This document shows positions 54,752-62,433 of a stretch of 64,000 bases of DNA, one piece after another (the stretch's first letter is position 1; each line of letters begins with the position of its first letter). The notes below the pieces were generated by a model. That model ran no database searches. It saw only the letters and a list, made by a program, of their open reading frames with translations, and was not told the DNA's origin. This DNA is from Verrucomicrobiota bacterium. Lineage in GTDB: Bacteria > Verrucomicrobiota > Verrucomicrobiia > Verrucomicrobiales > Akkermansiaceae. The position numbers and the translations under genes were made by a program. The stretch spans positions 1 to 64,000 of the forward strand of contig JAPLUI010000330.1 in the NCBI GenBank assembly GCA_026397725.1, written 5' to 3'.

Positions 54752-57700
54752 ATGTCTAGCGAAGTAACAATTCTATCTATCTATCTATCTATCTATCAAA
54801 TGAAAACCACCCCAAGACCCGCCATGCGACCCCCTGTAACTCCCCTCTCAGCGCTGCCCCCCCACCGGAAACGGCGGGTTCTAACCATTCTCGCGGCGAC
54901 GCTGGGGTCGTTGCTAGGTTGCCAACAGGCGCATGCCGCCGCCGAGCGTGCGGACAATTACGAGGACGCGTTGGCGCGGGCGAAGGCTGTCGGCAAGGAC
55001 CTGGTGGTGTTCCAGCGCGGCAGCGACTGGAACCGGCTCAGCGAAACGCTTTATCAGAATGTTTGGATGAAGGACGAATTCGCCAAGGACCTCGGCGACG
55101 GCTTCGTCCTGATGGCGGTGGACCGGCCGGAGTCGGAGGATGGCGCGGCAGGAGCGCGGCTGGCCAAGCTGGTGGATGAAACGGCGCCGCTGCCGCCCAA
55201 CGAGATGACGGCGGTGGAATCGGAGGCCAAGATCCCGTTCACGGTGCGGCCCGACGGCACGTATCTCGGGGCGATGACGCCCAATCCCGGCCAGGATGTG
55301 TTGGCCCTCAAGCTCAAGGCCAAGAACGGCGGCCGCGTCTTGCGCCTGGATTTCCCGATGGATCCGAGTCTGCCCGGCGGCGGCCCGGGCCGGGTCGCCC
55401 ACGGCAACTTTGCCATCTCCGAAGTGGCGGTGCAACAAGGCGCGGCGCCGGTCAAGCTGACGGCGGCTTGGGCCGATGCCTTCGACTCCGCCTGGGGGCC
55501 GTGGCAGGCCATCGACGGCATCAGCGACAAGGGCGAGAACATGTGGAACGCGGTGGGTCATGCGCGGCAGCGCCGCACGCTCATGCTGGTGATGGACAAG
55601 CCGGTCCCGGCGGGCACGGAACTCACGGTGCGCCTGATCTGCCGGATCCTCTGGGGGCAGTTCCTGCCGGGGTGCTTGCGGGCGGCGGTTGTTGGGGAGA
55701 GGGCGATGGTGGATGACATCGCCGAGGCCTCCGCCGCCCAACAATTGCGGGTGAAAAACAGCAAGTTCTCATGGTGGGACACCACCTTCTGCCCGCGGGT
55801 GGCCTTGCTGGACCGCGAGGGCCGCGCCGTGGCCTGTGACAACAAGCCGCGGTTGGGTCTAACACCGGCGACGCTTGCAGCGCGGGTTAGGGAGTTGCGC
55901 GCCGTGCGCGAGAAACGCGACGCGTTGTGGGCCAAGGCGGAAGCCGCCACGGGGCCGGAGCAGGCCGAGTTGTTCCGGCAGAGTCTAGACGTGATGGGAT
56001 TTGCCAACTGGGCGGGCAACGAGAACTGCTACAAGCCGATCCACGACAGAATCCGTGCGGCCGATCCCAAGGACGAGAGCGGCGCAGTGCGCTGGCTCAG
56101 CTTCGGCGGCGATCCGCGCGATGGCTTGGTGTGGACCGAGCCAAGCTGGGCCAAGGCGTTGGAGAAAAAAGACCTCACCGACGCGGATTTCACAGAAGCC
56201 CTCGCCCGCGTTGACAATGAACTCAAGGACCCGCGCAACCGCATCCTCGACCACGAACGCATCCAGCGCATCATGGCCGGCAAATACCTCGTGTACAGCC
56301 GCTGGCCGAAACACGAGGAGCAGCGGTTCGACGTGCAGCGCGAAATCGCGGCGTTTGACCCCGATACCTTCTGGGGCATCGGTGCCAGAGGCGAACTCGG
56401 CCTCCACTTCCATTCCACCACGCCCATGCTCACCTACGGCTGGGGCGGCAAACAGGTGAAACCCGGATCCAACATTTGGGACATGACCGACACCGCGTAT
56501 TTCTTCGATCACGCCGGACCCTACAAGCTGCGCCTCACCACCACGGGCGGCAAGAACACGGTGACGATCCAGCGCGTCGCGTTGCTAGACGGCAGCACGG
56601 TCCTATCAGAAGCGCGGCCGGCAGCCCGCCTCGGCCCGGGCGCTCCGCCAGTGGAAGTGGACTTGGACTTGAAAGCGTGGCGGGCCGAGCGCATGCTGGT
56701 GCTGCGGGTGGAGGTGGAGGCCGCCGATGGCCAAACCGAGAGCGCGGGCGCGTTCGCGGTGGAACCGCAATTGTTGCCAGCCCCCGCCCCCGCACCCCAG
56801 CCGACAGCAACCGATAGCGGGTCACGGATGCTGGCAGGCGACGGGATTCACCCGCTCTATCAGAAACTCGGCGGCTTGCTGCTGGCCGAGGCGGCCACGG
56901 GCGAGGCCGGCATCGCGCGGCTCACCGATGTGCCCGCGCTGCGCGCGAACTTGGCGCAGGCCACCTTGATTCGTCTTTGTGGTGAGGCACAACTCGAGAG
57001 CATCGCCAAACAAGATGGCGGCGCGGCATTCTTGCAGTCCTTCTTCAAAGATACCGCCTGGCTGGAATCGTTTCTCGGCTCGGGCAAGGCGGAGTGGCCG
57101 CAAGCCCTGCAAAACCTCTATCTGCTGCGGCGGCATGGTGCGGGATGGGAGCAACCGTTGAATCAGCGCCTTGCCACCGCGCTCGCCCTGCAGTGGGGGA
57201 AAGTTTCGCCATACCGGTTGGTGGATCGATTCCGGCACATCCAGCAGTCCTTGCGAGATGGCCTGATGCACATCAGTTTCGAGAGCTTGGACGTGCGCGA
57301 AATGCGCTGGGCGGCGCCCAACTACGGTTCGGCCAAGGATTTTCAATTTATGTTAGATGACCGGCAGACCCTGTTGCGGGATTATCTCGGCGCACACGGT
57401 GGCGTCCGCTACGTGAGCTTCAACGTGTATGGCGTGTCGTGCCAGGACGGTTGGAACTACGTCGGCCCGTGGGCGCATGTCTATGGCAACGGTTCGGACA
57501 ACCGGCCGTTTCCGGCGCATCGCCAGGTGGGCGGGGTGTGCGGCACGGTTTCCACCTACGGATCGGCCGCGGCCCAGGTGCATGGCATCCCGTCAACCGC
57601 CATTGGCCAACCCGGGCATTGCGCCTATGTCGTGCGGGTGGGCCGGGAGTGGCCAGTAGGCAATAGCGTGACTTGGCCCAGCGACGCGAGCGTGCCCGGT

Positions 57701-59026
57701 TGGGAAGGCACGAACTATCCCACCATGAATAGCCTTTACGAACCGGTGAACCAGGATCGCGAGCGCTTCATGAAGGCCGCGCGTCTGGGTTGGTTGGGGC
57801 AATTGCAGCTCGAACGCGCCAAGGGCCATGTCGGCTTCGACAGCGTGCCGCCGGCAGCGGCCACCGACTGGATGAAAACGTACGAACTGGCGATCGCGGC
57901 CCAACCGGGCAATTACGGCACTTGGCTGGATTACGTCAAGGTGTTGGAATCCATCAAAGACGTGCCGCCAAAGACCTGGCTGACTCTCGCCCGCGGTGCC
58001 GCGTGCCACCTCGCCGTCTGCAACGAAGCCGGCTGGGCGATCACGATGCGTTGCCTCAACAAGGTGCTGCCGGGGATGACGCCCGCCGAGCGCGTGGAGG
58101 TGTTGGCGGCCTGCAACCGCGATTTGCGTCAGGAAAACTGGCTCAAGCTGATAGGGTTTCCCTATGATGGGATTCTCAACTGGCAGGCCGATGCCATCGG
58201 CGACCCGGCCTTGGCCGTCAAGTACCTGGGGGATCTGCTCACCATTCATTACAGCCCGAAACCCGACGGCAACTGGATTTTCGGCAGTGTGTTGAGTTGG
58301 GGCGCGAATCGATTCGCCGGCAATCCGGCGACCGCGTCCGGTCATGCCCAGGTCATGGCCGCGTTCTTCCAGGGCAAGGGCGAGGCCATGGACAAGAACC
58401 TGCTCACCACCACGGTGCAAACCGGCATCCGCAAGGCCAGCGAGGCCGGCGACATCGTCAGCTTCCGGCTCTGGTGCGACATGGCGGCAAAGCTGCTGCC
58501 GGCGCTGCAGCCCGCCGACGTGTTTCTCAATCCGCAACAGATGGCGGACTTCCCGAAATCCGCGCCGTTCCCCGGCGACCTGCTGAGCCAGGACGGACTG
58601 CTGCAAACCAGCAGCGCCTGCGCGACCGACCGACCGCTGTCCTACCGCCAGGTCCTGAGCGGTGGTGGTGGCGGTGGCGGTTGGTTCGATACCAACCCCG
58701 AGGAGAAACCGTGGGCGCAGGTCCAGTTGCCTGGCGAAGCCGAACTGACCGGCATCGTCCTGGTCAATCGCTATGAAGTCGGACCCACCCAGGACGAGTT
58801 CCAGTGGGCGGTGCCGTTCAAAGTCTCGGTTTCCCTCGACGGCAAAACCTGGACCGAAGTCGCCTCGTTCGACAAGGCCGAGGCGGTCTTCCGGATCGAC
58901 CTGCTAGACCGCAAACTCCAAGCGCGCCATGTGCGGGCCGAACGCATGCCCGTCGCGGACAAGACCAAACCGCCCGGACGCTTCCATTTCCGCAGCTTCC
59001 AGGTCTTTGGGAAAAAGTCATACTGA
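54752..59026 (+). CDS. Large secreted transglutaminase-like protein with thioredoxin-like N-domain and F5/8 C-domain
   Basis: Two in-frame starts compete: 54752 (MSSEVTILSIYLSIYQ..) and 54800 (MKTTPRPAMRPPV..). The later one begins an ordinary leader (RKRRVLTILAATLGSLLGCQQAHA, possibly a lipoprotein at LLGC); the earlier one would read through a TCTA repeat. Counting from 54800 there are 1408 residues. A thioredoxin-like part (YEDALARAKAVGKDLVVFQRG) is followed by helical regions, a beta domain and, around 890-960, a transglutaminase-like core with C914 in GGVCGTVS and H940 in GQPGHCAYV, then helical repeats and an F5/8-type C-terminal domain. It may crosslink or cleave amide bonds; its substrate is unknown. 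Last gene of the operon. Confidence 0.72.
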   Translation: MSSEVTILSIYLSIYQMKTTPRPAMRPPVTPLSALPPHRKRRVLTILAATLGSLLGCQQAHAAAERADNYEDALARAKAVGKDLVVFQRGSDWNRLSETLYQNVWMKDEFAKDLGDGFVLMAVDRPESEDGAAGARLAKLVDETAPLPPNEMTAVESEAKIPFTVRPDGTYLGAMTPNPGQDVLALKLKAKNGGRVLRLDFPMDPSLPGGGPGRVAHGNFAISEVAVQQGAAPVKLTAAWADAFDSAWGPWQAIDGISDKGENMWNAVGHARQRRTLMLVMDKPVPAGTELTVRLICRILWGQFLPGCLRAAVVGERAMVDDIAEASAAQQLRVKNSKFSWWDTTFCPRVALLDREGRAVACDNKPRLGLTPATLAARVRELRAVREKRDALWAKAEAATGPEQAELFRQSLDVMGFANWAGNENCYKPIHDRIRAADPKDESGAVRWLSFGGDPRDGLVWTEPSWAKALEKKDLTDADFTEALARVDNELKDPRNRILDHERIQRIMAGKYLVYSRWPKHEEQRFDVQREIAAFDPDTFWGIGARGELGLHFHSTTPMLTYGWGGKQVKPGSNIWDMTDTAYFFDHAGPYKLRLTTTGGKNTVTIQRVALLDGSTVLSEARPAARLGPGAPPVEVDLDLKAWRAERMLVLRVEVEAADGQTESAGAFAVEPQLLPAPAPAPQPTATDSGSRMLAGDGIHPLYQKLGGLLLAEAATGEAGIARLTDVPALRANLAQATLIRLCGEAQLESIAKQDGGAAFLQSFFKDTAWLESFLGSGKAEWPQALQNLYLLRRHGAGWEQPLNQRLATALALQWGKVSPYRLVDRFRHIQQSLRDGLMHISFESLDVREMRWAAPNYGSAKDFQFMLDDRQTLLRDYLGAHGGVRYVSFNVYGVSCQDGWNYVGPWAHVYGNGSDNRPFPAHRQVGGVCGTVSTYGSAAAQVHGIPSTAIGQPGHCAYVVRVGREWPVGNSVTWPSDASVPGWEGTNYPTMNSLYEPVNQDRERFMKAARLGWLGQLQLERAKGHVGFDSVPPAAATDWMKTYELAIAAQPGNYGTWLDYVKVLESIKDVPPKTWLTLARGAACHLAVCNEAGWAITMRCLNKVLPGMTPAERVEVLAACNRDLRQENWLKLIGFPYDGILNWQADAIGDPALAVKYLGDLLTIHYSPKPDGNWIFGSVLSWGANRFAGNPATASGHAQVMAAFFQGKGEAMDKNLLTTTVQTGIRKASEAGDIVSFRLWCDMAAKLLPALQPADVFLNPQQMADFPKSAPFPGDLLSQDGLLQTSSACATDRPLSYRQVLSGGGGGGGWFDTNPEEKPWAQVQLPGEAELTGIVLVNRYEVGPTQDEFQWAVPFKVSVSLDGKTWTEVASFDKAEAVFRIDLLDRKLQARHVRAERMPVADKTKPPGRFHFRSFQVFGKKSY
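54772..54797. repeat. TCTA tetranucleotide repeat, about 6.5 copies, at a translation start
   Basis: TCTATCTATC... runs without interruption for 26 bases and ends two bases before the ATG at 54800. It fills the place where a ribosome binding site would be and, read from the ATG at 54752, it lies inside the coding frame. Four-base units change the frame when gained or lost, the usual architecture of phase-variable genes. Confidence 0.85.
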
Positions 59027-59035
59027 GCCAACCGC

Positions 59036-59103
59036 GTATCAGATTTTCCGCAAGAGAATACTTGTGTGTTTCAAACTGCGGCCTCAGCATAATCGTCTTA
59101 TCC
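59036..59103 (+). promoter_or_regulatory. Shared upstream cassette, copy D (probable promoter)
   Basis: GTATCAGATTTTCCGCAAGA matches copy C; TTGTGTGTTTCAAACTGCGGC and CATAATCGTC align with TTGCGTGCTGCAAAATCCGGC and ATAGATAGATCGTC of copy B, with three extra bases in the spacer. CCGCCG of the leader stem's 5' arm is kept but its 3' partner is not. It starts nine bases after the previous stop and lies 47 bases before the oxidoreductase start. Confidence 0.55.
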
Positions 59104-59149
59104 AACCGCCGAACCAGCACCTTAACTCCACCCGTAGCCGTTCATCCGT

Positions 59150-60624
59150 ATGAAAACCGTACTGAGTCGCCGCCACTTCCTCCACACCGCCGCTGCGGCA
59201 AGCCTCGGCCTCGCCACCCTGGGTCGTGCGCCGGCGCGCGCCGCCTCGCCGAATGGCAAGCTCCGCGTTCTGTCCATCGGCGTGGTTGGCACCATCGGCA
59301 GCCTTGACCGCAAGCAGGTGGCCGGTCATCCCGAGGCGACTCTGTTAGCCGTCAAGGCCACCCGCTTCCCGGGCCAGGAACTGCGCTGGGACAAATCCCA
59401 GCTCGGGGGGCATTGTACCGGTATCGGGTTGGATACCAACTGCCGACGGGAAACGCGGTGTTGCCGGTCTATCATTTCCGGACGCCGGACCCGCAGGCGA
59501 AGACCTTGCGCTTGGTCGCGTTCAACGATCTGCACAGTCAGGACCAGACCCTCGAAGCACTCATGCGCTTCGTGAAACCCGACGACTACGCGTTTTCCAT
59601 GTTGCTGGGCGACAAGTCGATTGACGCGGTCATCATCGCCACCCCCGATCACTGGCATGTGCCGGTCGGCTTGGCGGCAGTGCGGGCGGGTAAGGATGTC
59701 TATATCGAGAAGCCGCTCGGCCACACCCTCAACCAGAACCGGGCGCTGCTGGAGGCCTGCCAAAAGCACCAGCGGATTTTCCAATACGGCACCCAACAAC
59801 GCAGTCAGGAACTGCTCAAGCGCGGCATCGAGTTGGTGCTCAATGGTTACATCGGCGAGTTGCAGCGCATCGAGGTGTGGGCGCCCGCCGGCATGGGCGG
59901 CGGCTCGCTCGACGAAATCCCGGTGCCGGCCGGCCTCGACTATGATCTTTACCTCGGACCCGCACCGATGAAACCGTGCAGCAAGGACCGAATCACGAGC
60001 AATGGCTCCTATCATTGCTCCGATTATTCGATCGGCTTCATCGCCGGCTGGGGCGCCCACCCGCTCGACATCGCGATCTGGGGCATGGACTACGACCAGA
60101 AAGGCCCGGCCAGTTTCCGCGGTACCGGCAGTTTCCCGACCCCAGACGCGCTGTTTAACAATTGCGCCACCTGGGATGTGGAAATCAAGTTCGCCGGCGG
60201 CCTGCAGATGCACTTCATGAGCAGCAACCACTCCGCACCCATCGTCAAAAAGTATCGCAGCTCTGGTGGTGATGGCGACGGCACGACCTTTTTCGGCTCG
60301 AAAGGCTGGGTCAGCTTGAGCCGCGGCGGCGTCGCCGCGAGCAACCAGGAGTGGTTCAACATGCGGGAGTGCGAAGGCACCAAGCGCGTGCTCTATCACA
60401 ACCAGTACTACCAGTCCTTCGTCGATTCCGTCCGCGACCGCAAGCCTTCGATCGCACCCATGGAGGACGCGGTGCGCTCAGACGCCCTCAGCCACCTCTC
60501 GCTGCTCGCCATCCAATCCGGCAGCGAAGTGGTCTGGGACCCGCAGGCCTATGCCATCCAGTCCCCCGAGGCGCTCAAGGCCCGGATGACCCACCAAGTC
60601 CGCGGAGCGTGGGAACAAAGCTAA
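59150..60624 (+). pseudogene. Gfo/Idh/MocA oxidoreductase interrupted by a metallophosphoesterase fragment
   Basis: The ATG at 59150 encodes a Tat signal (SRRHFLHTAAAASLGLATLG) and the first Rossmann strand of a Gfo/Idh/MocA oxidoreductase (KLRVLSIGVVGTIGSLDRK, to HPEATLLAV). The next 200 bases, in another frame, read YRYRVGYQLPTGNAVLPVY, LVAFNDLHSQDQTLEALM and MLLGD, which resemble the Fn3-like and metal-site parts of a calcineurin-type phosphoesterase. From SIDAVIIATPDHWHVPVGLA (about 59610) the oxidoreductase continues to its normal end, including YIEKPL and GWGAHPLDIAIWGMDY. The front and the rest are out of frame and about 60 residues of the NAD-binding fold are replaced, so no working enzyme is expected unless translation starts at 59413. 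Confidence 0.78.
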
Positions 60625-60953
60625 TACCCCGGCCATGGAGGCTCGTATGCCGGTGGCCGCGGCCAGTTCGAGGGGCAAGCCCGGAACGCTGCCACCGACA
60701 CAAGCCGGCATCATGTTTTCGAGAAAAGGCGTGGTCGTGAAGCCATTCGGCCCAATCCCGACGTGGCAGGCACGGTGTTCCGCATGTGGCAGCAGAGCGG
60801 AGTTGGCTGCGTTAATTGAACTCGTCCGGTTCTGTGGGCGTCGTCGTCCGGCCTGCGGGCCGGACGGCCCTATCCCGGTCAGTACATCGTGCTCTGCCGC
60901 AGCCTCCCTGCCAGCGCCGACATCGCCGATGCCATGGACGAATTTGGGCGCTG

Positions 60954-60981
60954 CTGAATGTTGAATGCTGAATGTTGAAAT
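60954..60981. repeat. Heptamer tandem repeat
   Basis: CTGAATG TTGAATG CTGAATG TTGAAAT: four seven-base units, i.e. two copies of a 14-base unit with small changes. It is a short simple repeat between genes; no function is visible. Confidence 0.75.
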
Positions 60982-61354
60982 CTTCGGCGTGACGCATGGT
61001 GTAGCCGCAGCTCTAACGGTTGACACGAAGACGAGGCGGCCGTCCTGGCCTTCCTCGCCGCCCGTGAGAAATCCACTGAGGTCGTTGCCAGCGTCGCCCG
61101 CTTCCTCGCATGGAAAGTCGAGAGCAAAGGCGAGGAAACCCGCAACCTCGCCAACGTCCGCCGCCATCCTGCCCCAGTACCGCAGCGACATCGTCCGGCA
61201 GGCGTGCTGTGGATTTCGTCCTGAGGAAATCAACGCAACCCCCCTCTCTTGCCCGAGTTGCGGACAGCCGGCGACAGGCTTCCAGCCGGTGATGGCAGAC
61301 CGTGCATCCGGCCTGTCCGCCAATGAAGCGACAAGCTGGATGCCCGTCGGCCAA

Positions 61355-61381
61355 GACAGGCAGGATGCCGGTCCTCCTGTC
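61355..61381. repeat. Intergenic hairpin
   Basis: GACAGG-C-AGGA-TGCCGG-TCCT-CCTGTC folds into a six plus four base-pair stem with one bulge. It has no T-tract. It is probably part of a dispersed repeat. Confidence 0.5.
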
Positions 61382-61484
61382 CAGTTAGCACAGGGCTGGT
61401 TAGCACATGGCTTGACAAACGGGTGGCCCGGCGGTTTTTCAAGGCTTGACCGCACGCTCCGGTTGCCTCAAACCCACGGACCCT

Positions 61485-62420
61485 ATGACTGACCCAGCCA
61501 CCGCCGCCCGCTTGGAATCCGCTGTGTGTTCCGTCGTGCGCGGCCAACGCGACGTCGTCCGGCGGGTGCTGGCATGCATGGTCGCCGGCGGCCATGTGCT
61601 GCTGGAGGATTTCCCCGGAACCGGCAAGACCACGCTGGCCAAGGCGATCGCCAGGTCGATCAGCGGCACGGTTTTCAAGCGGGTGCAGTTCACGCCGGAC
61701 CTGTTGCCCTCCGATATTCTCGGCATCTCCGTGCTCGATCCGCAGACCCACGAGTTCCGGTTTCATCCGGGACCGATTTTTGCCGACATCCTGCTGGCCG
61801 ATGAAATCAACCGCGCCTCGCCGCGGACCCAAAGCGCCTTGTTAGAAGCCATGGGCGAGCGGCAGGTGACCATCGATGCCCAACGTCACGATTTGGACGG
61901 CGTGTTTTTTGTCATCGCCACCCAGAACCCGGTCGAGTTTCGCGGCACCTATCCGCTGCCGGAGGCACAGATGGACCGCTTCGCCATGCAATGCTCGCTC
62001 GGGTATGTGAGCGCGGCCGAGGAAGCCTCGATCCTGGCCGATCAGGCGGAGCGCCACCCGCTCGATTCGCTGGCGGCGGTGGCGACGCGGGAGGAAGTGC
62101 TGGCGCTGATGGCGGCCGCCAGGCAAGTGCGCTTCAGCGATGAGTTGCGGGACTATGTGGTCGCCTTGGTGGGTGCCACGCGGGGGCGGCGGGAAATCCA
62201 GCTTGCCGCCAGTCCGCGGGCGTCGCTGGCGCTGATGAAAGTGTCGCAGGCGATGGCCTTGTTTGAAGGCAGTGATTTTGTCTCGCCGGAAATCATCCAG
62301 CAGATGGCGGCGGACGTCATCGCCCATCGCTTGGTGTTGGAACCGGAAGCCAGGTTTTCTGGCCTGAGCGCCCGCCAGATCGTCATGGATCTCATTGCGC
62401 AAACCCCGGTGCCGGTGTAA
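61485..62420 (+). CDS. MoxR-family AAA+ ATPase
   Basis: The start at 61485 gives a 311-residue protein of normal MoxR length. The Walker A motif is in EDFPGTGKTTLAKAIA (about residues 45-50), Walker B in FADILLADEINRA, and the sensor region in ATQNPVEFRGTYPLPEAQMDRF, all diagnostic. MoxR ATPases act as chaperones for metal-binding or von Willebrand-type partner proteins. It lies 13 bases before a DUF58 gene, the standard pairing, and ahead of a membrane protein. It is a separate housekeeping-type unit, not part of the glycan locus. Confidence 0.95.
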   Translation: MTDPATAARLESAVCSVVRGQRDVVRRVLACMVAGGHVLLEDFPGTGKTTLAKAIARSISGTVFKRVQFTPDLLPSDILGISVLDPQTHEFRFHPGPIFADILLADEINRASPRTQSALLEAMGERQVTIDAQRHDLDGVFFVIATQNPVEFRGTYPLPEAQMDRFAMQCSLGYVSAAEEASILADQAERHPLDSLAAVATREEVLALMAAARQVRFSDELRDYVVALVGATRGRREIQLAASPRASLALMKVSQAMALFEGSDFVSPEIIQQMAADVIAHRLVLEPEARFSGLSARQIVMDLIAQTPVPV

Positions 62421-62433
62421 GGCCAATCCTGCC

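Larger units (their letters stand above)
60625..61484. other. Non-coding, repeat-bearing region with possible gene remnants
   Basis: About 860 bases have no ORF that I trust. A reading frame from about 60850 ends PYPGQYIVLCRSLPASADIA..FGRC and may be the tail of a lost gene. Around 61050-61200 the words ARFLAWKVESKGEETRNLAN and LPQYRSDIVRQA appear in different frames, suggesting a degraded coding stretch of unknown family. The DNA around 61250-61400 resembles dispersed intergenic repeats whose translation gives TGWKPV- and RQDAG-like words. The ORF-track entries on both strands here look like chance. Confidence 0.45.

Noticed and set aside
59413-60624. The 403-residue ORF as an intact oxidoreductase
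   Set aside because: Its start is a TTG inside a phosphoesterase-like fragment and the first strand of the NAD-binding fold is in another frame upstream.
60635-60964. 109-residue + strand ORF in the same gap
   Set aside because: It is Ala/Pro/Ser-rich with no domain or ribosome site; probably chance.
60478-61455. 325-residue minus-strand ORF across the 60.6-61.5 kb gap
   Set aside because: It overlaps the oxidoreductase end, includes the heptamer repeat and dispersed-repeat DNA, has no recognisable domain, and its frame is long mainly through high GC.
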